Below, one piece after another: positions 44,516-55,987 of a DNA stretch of 64,000 nucleotides. The notes below the pieces were generated by a model. The model was not told the origin of the DNA and made no database searches. It saw only the letters and a list, made by a program, of their open reading frames with translations. The translations under genes were made by a program, and so were the position numbers. Location of the stretch: the NCBI GenBank assembly GCA_964034945.1, contig OZ035960.1, forward strand, positions 85,498,148-85,562,147, in the 5' to 3' direction. How positions within the stretch are numbered: position 1 is the stretch's first letter; each line of letters starts with the position of its first letter. This DNA comes from Chrysopilus asiliformis. Taxonomy: Eukaryota > Arthropoda > Insecta > Diptera > Rhagionidae.

Positions 44516-45268
44516 AGTTGGTTTGCACCAACGAAACTTAGCAACTTATGTCGAACTTAAATTTGTTAAGTGCCAGAATTTCTATGGTTTAAGAAGACTA
44601 ACAGCCCTATTCTGGCATTATGACTGGTCACAAGTCACAACTCGTTAGAGACGATCGGCTTGTTACTTTCTTTGTGACTGACCGAGTATTCCATATTCTT
44701 GGCGTTGGGTCACAAGAAACGTAACAAATAATTCACCTCAGTATAATTCCAGAATGGTGAATAAATTTGACAGCCGCTTTGTGATTATTTAGTTTAGTTC
44801 AGTTTTTGGTTTTGTTAGTTTTTAAAGTAATTTTAATATTTGTAAATCTGTGAAAATGGTGGAGAAAGTGCGTGTGTGCCGTGCGTGTTCAATTATAAAA
44901 AAAGGTGGGATGTTATTGGAAATCTGAACATTTTCAATAAAAATTTTCTTATTTCGCAAAAAAGTCTTCTTTGTTTGTCAATTGACCAGAAATCATCTCC
45001 GTTGTACTCTGGAAATATCACATTCAATTAAATAGTGCAGGAAATAGTTTCTTTTTGTCTTGTTTTTATCTTGTTACCTGCTTGTGAGTCGGTCACAGTT
45101 TTGACAGTAGCTGAGATCAGTCGAAATTGTGACTGAACGCTGAGAATACCAAAAAGTCACAACTTGTGATTCACCTCGCTCTTGTGATCGAGTTGTGACT
45201 AGTGACCGTAGCTAGAATAAGGCTGTAAGCATAACTTAAATAGTCATGATTTGTATTAGCAAACGGGC
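44516..45268. mobile_element. old MITE of the 26400 family, interrupted by a younger MITE
   Basis: Ignoring 44602-45228, the flanking sequence aligns with the inverse of 26400-26526. Matches include CTTATGT.GAACTTAAATT, CCAGAATTTCTAYGGTTTAA and the right terminus GCAAACGGGC. The left terminus is diverged. Confidence 0.7.
44602..45225 (+). mobile_element. 624-bp MITE copy A (CAGCCCTATTCTGGC ends), TSD TAA
   Basis: The ends CAGCCCTATTCTGGC and, inverted, CAGCCTTATTCTAGC are flanked by TAA (44599-44601 and 45226-45228). AGTCACAA/TTGTGAC units repeat at both ends. The centre has an ATG opening MVEKVRVCRACSIIKK and a stop after 23 codons, followed by AATAAA. This is probably the start of a lost transposase or accessory gene. 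Copy B at 55988-56613 is about 98% identical by my reading. Confidence 0.9.
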
Positions 45269-45269
45269 A

Positions 45270-45895
45270 TAAGATGTGCAAAATCTATCATAGTTCTTAA
45301 AGTTTCCATAAGCGCATTAAAATATAGAAAATTGAAACAAGATAAAATTTGCTGTACAGTTCGGCGGGTTTGAAAATATTTCGAGGGGATTGGAAATATT
45401 CGAGATATCAAACGGCTCGAGTAATAAAATCCCGTATAATTAAAAAAAATTCTCCGACACAAGTTTTAGAGTGTGGCAGTACGCAGGTCAAAACTATATA
45501 AAACACGAGTTCGCAAACCAAATGCGAATTATATTCGAAGAAAAAAATTGGCTTGAATTATCATATTCGCTGAATCCTATTTGCATAGGAATGAGTCCAC
45601 CAAAACTACATAATATTGGAGTCACTTCTAAAAACAAAGCGAACGATTCCATTCTATAATATAGCATTATCTCCAGTAAAAACTAGAAACAGGTGCAACG
45701 TTTGTTGGAATATGTCTATTCCTCTTTCAGCCCTATATACGTAGTAATGATTCCACGAAAACTGGGATTACGATTGCCATGAAAACTTGCACTTAGATTC
45801 ATCTTACTAAAAACGGCTTTTCAAAATTCCTCGCCTAAGGGAGAAAACTAGGGGTGGGGTTTGTGTTACATATAAAACATCGATTTTTGCCATGG
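45270..45895. other. no recognisable feature
   Basis: AT-rich spacer with short open frames only. Confidence 0.4.
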
Positions 45896-45899
45896 AGCC

Positions 45900-46180
45900 T
45901 GTCAGTTAAGTGAAATTTCACTTGGGATTTTTCAAGGTCGCTAATCACGAATCTGGTATTGAAATTTTAAAAACTCGATCTTTTTTCCCATTTTTCTCGG
46001 GAAAACTGGCTTTAGGGGGTTTTCGGGGTCCCTGATAACAAATTTGGTATTGCAATTTCAACATTTGGTATTGGAATTTTCAAGACAGGTCTTAAGGCCA
46101 AAACGATTTTTTAAAGTTATTTCTTTGTTTTTTTGGTACAAAAAACTTTAACCCTGCAACGATGGGTATGCAAGCTAGTA
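45900..46180 (-). repeat. dispersed repeat, TAGCTTGCATACCC terminus, copy
   Basis: Two diverged, inverted ~120-bp units (GGTCGCTAATCACGAATCTG; TTTTCGGGGTCCCTGATAAC) end at GGGTATGCAAGCTAGT near 46165-46180. This is the same family and orientation as 9250-9545. Confidence 0.55.
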
Positions 46181-46750
46181 AGGTAAAAAAATCCCAAAAA
46201 GCCTGGATTGAGGAAAAGCAGTTCGAAAAGGCAAAAAATAGTGTGACGTATTTGAGACCGCCTCTAAAATCAAAACCAAGTACAGTTAATGAGTTGTTGG
46301 GAAGAATTCTGGATGGAATTCAATAAAAATCTTTAAACCTTGCGAGAAAACCATTCTTACACCGCGTCTTGATTAACAATTTTTCATCCCAAGAAATATC
46401 TCACCGCAATGAGATTTTTTTGACAGCTGGGCCGAAAATCTCTTGAAATTTAGTACTCAAAATGCCGATGAAAAGAAAACACATAGTCGCCGCTCCCGCA
46501 ATTAATGCAATACGTGAAATTGAAAAGGCTGAAACAGAAGAACAGACGAAAAGAAAAACCTTTTAATGTTATATATTATCTTCCAAAGCTTTTTGTATCG
46601 TATTTTGTAAAAATTAGTTATTTTCGCAATTACTTGTCGGGAGAATTTGGATTCCGCCATCTTGAATTGTGAAATTCCAAGAAATTTTGCTATTGCAAGA
46701 TTTCATGAAATTTATCTCTGGGATTTTTTATCGCCGTCAACTCGAGCTCT
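46181..46750. other. unclassified; short coding-like start
   Basis: An ATG near 46462 opens MPMKRKHIVAAPAINAIREI and stops after about 34 codons. AATCCCA-like sequences face each other near 46390 and 46720. This could be another deleted TIR element. I cannot confirm termini. Confidence 0.25.
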
Positions 46751-46751
46751 G

Positions 46752-47769
46752 CAGTAGGATTCTTGGCAAAAATCGATAAATAACGATCTGGAAAGATCGC
46801 TAAGGGTATTATTGTGCACAGGTGGTTAATTTTCCCTCTGGCGGCGAAAATTTAAATACAATCTTGACAGTAGCGGCAAATTTAAAATTTGTTTTAAATT
46901 CAACATATTTTGAAAAGTGAACAAATAACAATTTTCTTTCGAAAAAGTCTAATATTTAGCTGTGAAAAGTATTTATATAAGTCGGGCGGCCAGCCGGCAA
47001 TTTTTTATGCAATTCTAGATGGATTTCCGCACACTTTTCCTTTGAAAAACAACATAGAAAAGTCTCCGAAAATCGTTTTAGAATTTCCCCGGATTAGTCA
47101 AATGAAAAGGTTTTAGGTTTTTGGGAAAAAATTTTAACAGTCACAACAAAAAAATGTCACAGAAATAAACACAAATGGTTGAGGTTAAATACAAAAGATT
47201 TTTTCTTGCTGTAAGCAATTTCGATTGAATTCAATTTCATTGCACTTTCTTGCTGCCAACATGTGTTTCCCTTCCTCTTTCCGCACTACAACCGGTTTCC
47301 GCTGTTGGCCTCCACAAGCAAGAGTAATTTTCATTTCGCTGTGCGTGAGATTTTTTTTCATCAGCGGTTTGAAAATTTCAACTTGATCACAAGGTAAAGG
47401 CGAATTTAATTTCGTTTTTTTAAGGAAAAGGGAAATGCGAGTAATGTTTAGACAATTAAGGGACGCATTCAACATTTTATTTCGTTTTTCCCAACGCGAC
47501 AACAATTAAACAACATTCTTAAGTGGACGAAACTCAAACATTAGTGTTTATCGACTGGTCCGAGAGCAGTCGTTATGAAAATTCGTATTGGAAGGCTCAG
47601 CATTGCCAGAGTCATAGTCGAGGGTAATTTTATTGGAAAGTTGACAGCGAGAAACAAATACAACGCCATTTTATATCACTACCACAAACGTAAAAGCTCT
47701 TATTCGTATTTATGGATAACGACATCGCTATGGATAACTACATCGTTATAAGTGCCAAGAATCCTACTG
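46752..47769 (-). mobile_element. 1-kb TIR element, TSD CTG, with open frame
   Basis: The ends CAGTAGGATTCTTGGCA are perfect inverses of each other. CTG flanks both sides (46749-46751 and 47770-47772). ATAACGAT-like units follow on both arms. A minus-strand frame of 106 codons (47185-47505) reads like protein (LNCLNITRISLFLKK, KITLACGGQQRKPVV), but I recognise no domain. It may be the element's accessory protein. The 3-bp duplication fits PIF/Harbinger, although CTG is an unusual target. Confidence 0.7.
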
Positions 47770-47772
47770 CTG

Positions 47773-50080
47773 ATTGGTCAATCAAAAATCTCTGCGATGA
47801 AAAATCCCAAATCAAGACACGGTGTTAGCGTAAGGGGTATGATTTTTTTTAACAAATTAAAAACGAACTTTTCAAATCAAAACACTTTTACGCTAAAATT
47901 CATAAATTATGAACTTTACGATGGATTTCACTTTAAAATATCACTTAAATTTCCATTACAATACTACCAATTTGAGTTTATTTAAAATCTCCCTGAAACT
48001 TAAACGCGTTTTCTTAATCTTTTCAATATCATAAATATTAGTAATCTGAACAGATTTAAATATAGCCAAACCGATATCTTGAATTGCGTATCAAATGTGT
48101 GTCTCAAATAAACTTATAAAGTTAAACACACATATAGGGAGGATTGTGAAAGTTATTCTATTGTTTTGGGCCATTTAAATAGCAAATTAATTTAAATCAC
48201 AAAGCGACAGATTAACAATGATATATAAATGTTGTTTAAATTAAATTGAACTAATACATACTAACCAATGTTAAGAGCATTTCGAAATTGATTCTAAAAA
48301 TATTTATAGCCGGCAGCGTAGGCTAACAATCTTCATATTTAGTATGAGTACACATTTTCACAAATAATTCCAATGGGGTTTCACCAGATCTACAGACAAA
48401 TCGGTTTTTGGTAAGATTGATCATCAATTAACCATCAAACATGCCCTAATTACAATTAGGCCAATTATTAAGTACCTAGAGAGATAAATTAATCCAAAAA
48501 TACTATCACCATCCCTGAACTATGCTATAATACGGTAACAGAGGTGGAATAGAAGAATGTAACTTTTTTTTTGCAATTTTGTATCTTTAACAAATAGGAG
48601 GCTTTCCGGTCGCTCGACATGGGCTCCAAACATTTAGACCCATACATGTGGATAGATAGCTAATACCAGTCTATTGGCACTGTTTGACCTTGTATTCGCT
48701 GCTTTTATTAAAACCCTAGAAATCCTTGGAAAATCAGAAGCGCGCACATCAATAATTCAGGATTAACGTCGACAACGAATAAGACAAAAGGAAAAAGGAA
48801 TGAAAATATCTGTAAGGGAAAAAATACATTTCTCACTTGTATTTCCTATTTTTTTTTTTTTGGAATGGGATATTATACAATAGAAATATACTTAAATACA
48901 TATAAGATATATAATTTTATAAAAATACATAGGTATCTCGCTTTTCTGTTAGATCCGGGAAAGTAATCCATTAAAACTCTTGTGTATACCCGGAGAATCC
49001 ACAAAAGTGAGAGTTATAAGCGAATGAAACCAATTTACGCTGATCAGACATAAACAGACGCGTATCTACAATATTTGTATATTTACTTACATATATGTAC
49101 CTTTGTTAACTTGTATAATTTCTTTTCCCTTTTTGGAAACGTCTGAACTCCACTTTCTACATGATCTGATCTGACCCCATCAAATAATATATGTAGGTAT
49201 ATATGTGTATGTGTGAACACTTTTCGTCTACTTTCTATTGTTGATACTAACTCCATCTCTTTAATTTCAACAACAAAAAATCTCATTAACAAAAGGGAAA
49301 AATCGGCAAAAAAATAGTGTAGTTCTAGGGTAGGAGTATAATGGTTAAAAAAATTCTTTTAGCCCTAATCTTTTATCCTTTCTCTTTGGAAACTGGCAAT
49401 AGAAATAATGTTTTCAAAGATACACACATCGATATGTCAGATACAGAAAGTTGTAACTTCTAAACGTATGATGGTACACTATATATGCCACATATCTAAA
49501 TGTATCTTCGTATAAGATATCCTACAGGAAATACTTGCTTTAAGCACACGCTCAAATCGCAGAACCAAAAGTGTTTAGCCTAATTGTGTGGGTAAGAATA
49601 TTCTATATATGCGGCTTTTGCGGTTAAACTTTTAGCTTAAAGGGATAAATGCTAACCAATATCATAAGGAGATACGCAACATTCATTTAGATTCGCGTAT
49701 ACAAAGGCCATCTTGATGGAAGGGTTAGATAATCTACTAGTTCATAATAAATGAATTATGTACAATGACAACAAACTCATCAGCTCATACATATTTCAAA
49801 CGGATTTGCCTAAGTTCCCACTAAAAGCTCACTATCCCTAATATAATTTCTCAATCCTATATAGCTGACTGAGTAACCACTACCCATGGAATATAAATTT
49901 CAATTTGCTAAACATTAGAGGATGGATAAGAGTAATTAAAGGATTGCGGTTAGAAGTTAATATATTAGAAAGAGTTGAAGATTGAATGCCATTGTCAGAT
50001 CGATTAGTGAGTTAAACGTGAAATGAAAAATAATAGTATTATAATTATGACAATTTGATCTTGAATATCAGATAATGTTA
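47773..50080. other. no recognisable gene
   Basis: About 2.3 kb of AT-rich sequence with no TIR pair, array, RNA gene or protein motif that I can support. Confidence 0.4.
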
Positions 50081-50158
50081 CGAAAAATCTTAATATTGGG
50101 AGTACAAATGGAAAACGACCGTTTTTTCAAAATTTGAGGCTTTTTTGTGGCAAAAAGC

Positions 50159-50761
50159 TTATATATAACTTTTTCCTATCTTTCTGGTAGCATTCGGATT
50201 CCATGTCAAAAAAAACTGCTCGTCTCTTGAGGGGATACACCAATTTTTGGTCTCTCTGTAAGAACGGAAGTGCTGCTCAGTCAGGCCATGCATCATCGAT
50301 CGGAACAGGTGGAAGTCGGAAGGAGCGATGTCTAGAGAGTACAACTGGTGAAGTAGGACCACGGAACATGTGGTAGTCGGAGGGACTATGTCTGGAAAGT
50401 ACGGCGGGTGGGGTAGGACATCCAAATTCTGTGTTTGCATGTAGGTTTTATCGACATTGGCAACATGTTGCCGAGCGTTGTCGTGCTGCAACATCAATTT
50501 GGCATGTCTTTGCTCGAATTGTGGCCGTTTTTCCCTCAATGCTCGACTCAAACGTTTATGGTTTCACCAGGTCGCAACAGCTCTGGAACGCTCCTTATCT
50601 TCCACGTCAAAGTCACCACTTTTGTGACCTTGAATCCATTCGCGACACGTTATTTCACTAATAGAAGCCTCACCAAAGGTTTCTACTACCATTCGACGCA
50701 GATTTTTTCGAATTGAAGGCAAAAAGCAAAACCCCCCGCAAGAGACGCGGATTTGACTCAA
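50159..50761 (-). pseudogene. internally deleted D34D mariner transposase
   Basis: The first frame (50761-50564) carries the second helix-turn-helix of mariner transposases (TCREWIQGHKSGDFDVEDKE). It then jumps directly to the second frame (50551-50159), which carries LREKRPQFEQRHAKLMLQHDNAR with the second catalytic Asp. The segment with the first Asp is deleted. The motif YSPDIAPSD, which holds the third Asp, is present twice in tandem, as PPYFPDIVPP (Asp lost) and LYSLDIAPSDFHLF (Asp kept). This reflects a ~60-bp duplication near 50290-50410. By motif it is closest to the cecropia/mauritiana-type mariners. It is non-functional. Confidence 0.8.
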
Positions 50762-50942
50762 ATTTCGACATTTTCACGCATAAAAAAATATATGACGCCG
50801 ATAAAAATTCACAAATTTAATGATAAAGAGCTGTTGCCAAATGCCTATCTTATAACTTAACGTTTCTGATCGGACATTTTTGCCAATCAACAGGGTTCTC
50901 GAAAACTTGAGGTTCTGTCATTTGCACCCCAGAGTTACGCCG

Positions 50943-50987
50943 CACAGTGTCGAATTTGCTCTAAATTTTGGCCAAAATTATGGTTTT
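50943..50987 (+). repeat. Transib left TIR, RSS-like
   Basis: The heptamer CACAGTG is followed by 23 bases and then CAAAATTAT. The heptamer is identical to the consensus heptamer of V(D)J recombination signals. Confidence 0.9.
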
Positions 50988-51734
50988 CATGAAAATTCGA
51001 CAAGCCCGGAATTTTATATAAATAATTTACTGATTCCAACTATGAAAAATCATAAAAGGACTTACTTGACACTCTTAAATTATTTTTTTTATTAAAGTAT
51101 GTCCAATTAATGAAGTTTTATGGAAAACAATTTTCTTGTACCTAAACATCTGATTACTAAATTACACTGATATAAAAAAATCTTATTTTTCAACAATTTT
51201 CCAGCTTAGCTTACAGTTTTTCGCCCACCTCGGCCCACCATCAGACCTCTCGGAATTAAAACTACAGTAAAAACCCTTTCTTTTGGTACATAAATCATTA
51301 CCATAACCCGCCATATAAATCTGTGGGAGCATTTTTCGTTTGACAAGACCCCATAAAAAGTTCGTGATCACTAAAGTGAAAAAATGAATTTTTGCGAATT
51401 TATTTGGTTTAAATCGACTTTGTGAAAAATGGTTATATACCAAATTAAAGACAAATAAATTTCCTACAAAAAACTTTTATGATTAATTTGCGTCATACTT
51501 ATTTTCTTAAAGTAATTAAGGTCTAAAAGAGAAGGTAAAAGCGCAATTTCTAATTTTTTCCAATAATGTCTTACAACATTGAAATTTACTATTTTTTTTG
51601 CTCGTTCCGGAGAGGAAATCTATTTTTAGCTTAAGAATAACGGGACAGCTAAAGGCAGCCAAAGGGCATTCGCAGCAACTCTCGCCACTTTTGACTTTGC
51701 GTTTTAAACGGATTTTTGACAAGAACTTTATTAA

Positions 51735-53818
51735 TCAAACTGTACTCAAGGAGAAACTGTGGTTAAAATAGCTGTGTCAGTAAAATATTCGGAAATTTGT
51801 GAATTATTATTTAAAAATAAAAACAAAAATTGTTTATTAGAAGTTCTTGTAGTGCAATTTAATTTAACAAAAAATCAAAATTTTTTGTTTAGTGAACTAT
51901 CAAAAAAAATTGACCATTTTTATAAGCAATTTTCTAAAAGATGCAATAGTTGTCATCAATGCAAAAGAAATTTTTTGATTAAATATAAAGATTGGATAAA
52001 AACTGAGTTTGTTTTAACAAGTGAGTGTATAATTCTCAATGAAGAGGAAATTCAAAAAGTTGTGCAATCAGATACTACTCAGGTGGGCAGACCTTCTAAA
52101 ACTTTTGTAGATCTTTCTGAACGATCAAAAAGAAGAAAAGTTGGCGAACTAAGTGCTTCTATGGAAATGGAGGAGGCATCAAGGACACTCGGCCACAAAG
52201 ATAAAGGTGATAATTTAAAACTTCAGGCGAAAATAGTGGACAAGATTGCTGAAGCTAGTGCAAACACAATTGAAAGAATAGTAAACAGTATTCCAACGCC
52301 AAATAAAGTAAAAGATTTTTCGACGGAAGAAGCTCTAGCTTTGTTTTTGGATTTGGGGTTATCTGTAAACAAATATGAGTTACTTCGAAAACGCCTTCGT
52401 GAAAAAAATGTTAACATACTTCCATCCTACATAAAGCTTATCTAAGCTAAAAAAGAAAGTATTCCCGACAATTTAGAAGTAACCGAAGTTTCAGCGTCTG
52501 TGAAACTACAAAATATTTTAGATCACACAGCTAGGCGACTAGTTATTTCAAATAAATTAAGTGTTTTTAATGTTTCTTCTCAAAATTTTATTCTTCATTC
52601 CAAATGGGGCTGTGATGGATCATCGGATCAGAGCATTTACAAGCAAAAAATAGCAGATCAGATGCGAATCTTTTTATGGTATCGTTTGTTCCACTTCGAT
52701 TGCAACATAAGGAAGATGAAGCAATATCATCTTTAGATCCTTTCAACAGAGTTTATGTTTGGAAAAATCCGCATCCTTCTTCAACACGATTTTGCAGGCC
52801 AATAATGTTTGAATATGTAAAAGAAACCAAAGAAGGAACCATTGCTATCACTAATAATATTAAAGACCAGATAAAAGATTTGCAACCGACATCGATATTA
52901 ATGGAAGGAAAGACTGTCTTGATTTATCATCAACTTTCTTTAACTATGGTTGATGGAAAAGTGGTACAAGTGCTAACAGGAACTGCTTCATCCTCATCTT
53001 GTACTGTGTGCAATGCAAAACAGTCGCAATTAAACGAGTTTGACGGTGCCAGTGCATCAGCGGATCTTAAAAACAATTTAGAGTTTGGAATATCTCCCCT
53101 ACACGCAAGGATTAGGTTTATGGAACATGTTTTAAAAATTGCCTATGACTTATCTTTTAAGGATAAAATTAAAGGCAATCCAGAAAACATTAAAAAGCGT
53201 GCTGAAGAAAAACTTCGAATCCAGAATGAATTTAAAAAAGAAACTGGATTAGTAATTGATACACCAAAGCAAGGTTTTGGAAACACTAATGATGGGAATA
53301 CTGCCAGAAGATTTTTTGAAGATCCACTCCTTATTTCAAAAATAATTCAAGTGGACTATGAGTTAATTAGAAGATTTAAAGTTATTTTAAACGCATTGTC
53401 TTCGACTAGCGAAATTGATGCAAATAAATTTGAGAAATATACGAATGACACTGCAGATATATATATTGAAAGGTATGGAACCTGGAGGAAGATGTCATCA
53501 ACAGTACATAAAGTACTTCGTCATGGTTCTAGCATCATTCGCTATCATATCTTGCCCTTTGGGGAGTTGTCTGAAGAGGCACAAGAAGCACGAAATAAAG
53601 ACTACAGAAAATTTCGTTTTTCTAATACGAGAAAAAATTCCAGATTGAATGAGAATACTGATTTGTTTAGCATGCTATTATTATCATCTGATCCAGTCAT
53701 ATCATCTCTTCGAAAAATAAATAAAAAATCCCATCATGAAGACAATGATTCAGATTTTTTAAGTTTACAATTAAATAGAAGTGAGTGTTTGCAGACTGAC
53801 ATACTGCCCTTACAATAG
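51735..53818 (+). pseudogene. Transib transposase (RAG1-related), disrupted
   Basis: About 690 codons. Transib transposases are DDE enzymes that cut at CAC-ended TIRs, and the RAG1 core derives from this family. Visible parts, in order: a Cys-rich SKRCNSCHQC segment, GRPSKTFVDLSERSKRRK, KWGCDGSSD with the first catalytic Asp (52614), FCRPIMFEYVKET, LTMVDGKV with the second Asp (52952), a CxxC zinc pair (SSCTVCNAK), GFGNTNDGNTARRFF, then HKVLRHGSSII and EEAQEARNKDYRKFR with the candidate Glu (53585). The layout of the last blocks matches the C-terminal core of RAG1. Lesions are a TAA at 52443-52445 and a one-base slip in the A run at 52645-52650. No ATG exists near the N-terminus (the frame opens after a stop at 51732), so an upstream exon or lost start is likely. 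Confidence 0.93.
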
Positions 53819-53904
53819 TTGTCATAAGTTTAAAAAAAATTATTTGAAAAATAAAAATAAAAAAAAACCTGGTGCATTTCATTTATTTAAACAATATTCT
53901 ACTT

Positions 53905-53940
53905 TAGCCCCCCAAAAAAATGTTGGACACCCCTGGATTT
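53905..53940. repeat. isolated hAT-terminus-like sequence
   Basis: Inverted, the sequence reads CAGGGGTGTCCAACATTTTT, the form of some hAT ends (CAGGGGTGTCCAA). No partner terminus is visible within or near the Transib element, so it may be chance or a solo remnant. Confidence 0.35.
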
Positions 53941-54024
53941 TCAAACTTTTTGTCTTTATCTGAAAGCCTGATAATTTTTTTACATTACCTCCAAACTTGA
54001 AGAATTTATCTCCATCAGAACTCG

Positions 54025-54069
54025 AGTTTCATAATTTTGACCACTTTTATGGCAAAAATTGACACTGTG
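54025..54069 (-). repeat. Transib right TIR, RSS-like
   Basis: Read inward from 54069 it begins CACAGTG and, after 23 bases, CAAAATTAT. This is the same arrangement as at the left end, with no insertion or deletion between the two. Confidence 0.9.
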
Positions 54070-54074
54070 CGCCG

Positions 54075-55640
54075 TAGACCAAAAGTATATTGATTTTGAA
54101 TATGAAAAACTTAAAATGAACATTTTCAGTGGATACGAATATATAAATGTCCATAAAATTTTCTATATAAAAGTCCATATTTCAAGACAATAGCGATTTT
54201 CATGTTGGGAAGGATATGCAACATAGATTTTTTGATTAAATTACATCAAAAAATGTTTAGCAAATAACATTTGTTTGATAACATTTTTTCGTTTAGCACC
54301 TGAGCTCTTTAACACTCAATTACAGTCTTGAGAAATTTTGTTGGTTGAGATTGCCTCACATACCCGTATCCAACAGGACCCCCTTACCTTTATTCAAAAC
54401 AATATTTACAAATCATTCGTATATATATGTAAGCTGGTATCCAAATTTGTTCTGTTTTTATATTCTTTTTCTTCTCGCATTTTTCGTTTGTTTAAACTTT
54501 TCCTTTTAAGCATATGTAAAAATATTTGTGGAACACTTAGCTCTAGATGCTTCACACGACTCAACTGAATTCCAAGTACCAATGTAAAAAAAAAACAACT
54601 GATGGAGAAGGGCTTTCTCCTGTTGAAGCAAACGTCCTATACACTCGCGCATATACAAAATAGAAAATAAAGGTATATTCATTTAACCAAATGCAGGAAA
54701 ACACAAAAAACAGTACCCCAGCGCCTTGTCTAAATTTTATTTTATTTTTACGCTCTTTAAAACTTTCAAATTCAAGCGCAAAAAAATGTTTTCCTTGGTT
54801 TCGTTTGTCTTTTATTTTATTTTTGTTCAAATGACAGTGAGGGATTTTTCACTCGCTAAGGGACAGGGGAAGCATGTCGTATGCCTAAATAAACAAAATG
54901 TCATTTTCAGAGAATAAACAAATACCACCATGGTAGGCCTATGGGGTAGCAGAGAATGTTCGAAGATATTCCCTAGACAAAAAACAACCCAAGAAAAACA
55001 ACATATCTCTGGGGTACAAAAGAACAACAACACATTATTTGACCCTGTTGTATAAGAGATTGTCTTATAGTGAATTTTAAAACAAATATTGACATTTCAT
55101 TGTTAGTTTTTCTTGCCATTTTCCCGCCGAAACGTACATCTTTAAGTTCACCCTGATTTCTTCAAAAACGTCGCGAAATTCACTGCCCCTTTCCCTTCGC
55201 CGCAATGAATATTTTCTTCCATGCCCCGATTGCTGCAAATGGATTTTAAAACTTTATGATACTTTACTGGATCAGCGCCCCAAGCAAATATTTCAAGTAT
55301 ATAAAATGTTGTAACAAGGGAAAAAGTGCTTTGTTAAATTATTTACCTACTAAGAAATAATATGGGCATACGAGCAAAGCGTTAGACAACTCTGTAAAAT
55401 AAATACTTTGTTATTAAATATTTCTGGCATTTTTATAAAAATTAATGTAACTCAGCAGCATTTGTAAATTTTCTAATATTTTTTGTTTCAGTGTCAATTG
55501 AACCGTAGAACAAAATTATATTCCAAATATTTCAAATAAAGTATAAGGAAATTGGAATTTATACTGTTGTTTTAATTGACAAACTCATTGCAATACCTAA
55601 CTACAGTCGAACCTACAACATCTCGAATAACATCGTTCTT
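54075..55640. other. no recognisable gene
   Basis: AT-rich spacer between the Transib and the P-like element. Open frames are short and have no motif. Confidence 0.4.
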
Positions 55641-55649
55641 TATTAAAAC

Positions 55650-55868
55650 CACAAACTAATCATAAGCAGACAAACATTTTCATTCAATCCGTTCTAGAAC
55701 AAAATTGAATTTCCACTTGCAAAAAATAAATACCCATAGCAGCCACTCGAGCCGTAGCAGCCATGAGCTTTTTTGTCGGCAGCACAAGACTTCGTGATGA
55801 AAGCTTTCCAGCCGTAAAAGTCCGATAAATCTGTTCGTTTTGTGGATCGCATTTCGCCTTTTACTTAA
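55650..55868 (+). repeat. left long TIR of the P-like element
   Basis: Nearly identical to the inverse of 59749-59978. It includes GTTCTAGAACAAAATTGAAT-type, AGCTTTTTTGTCGGCAGCAC and CTTTCCAGCCGTAAAAGTCC blocks. Confidence 0.92.
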
Positions 55869-55987
55869 GTTTCGAAGTATAAAATACCAAACAGAGGAGT
55901 TTAGGCTCTGGGAGTTTCTTTTAACTGCGACTGCGGGAATTTCCTTTTTCGTGACTGTTTATTATATGTTTTTGATTTAGAGATTAG

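Larger units (their letters stand above)
50943..54069 (+). mobile_element. complete Transib transposon, TSD CGCCG
   Basis: The 3127-bp element starts CACAGTGTCGAATTT and ends with the inverse, CACAGTGTCAATTTT. It is flanked on both sides by CGCCG (50938-50942 and 54070-54074), a 5-bp GC-rich duplication typical of Transib. Element length and the encoded protein (51735-53818) fit the superfamily. The left and right ends also share CCAAAATTATG-like blocks at the same distance from the terminus. The transposase carries one in-frame stop and one frameshift, so the copy is complete in outline but not autonomous. Confidence 0.97.

Noticed and set aside
53905..53940. A hAT element nested in the Transib 3' region
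   Set aside because: Only one hAT-like end is visible and no 8-bp duplication or partner end was found.
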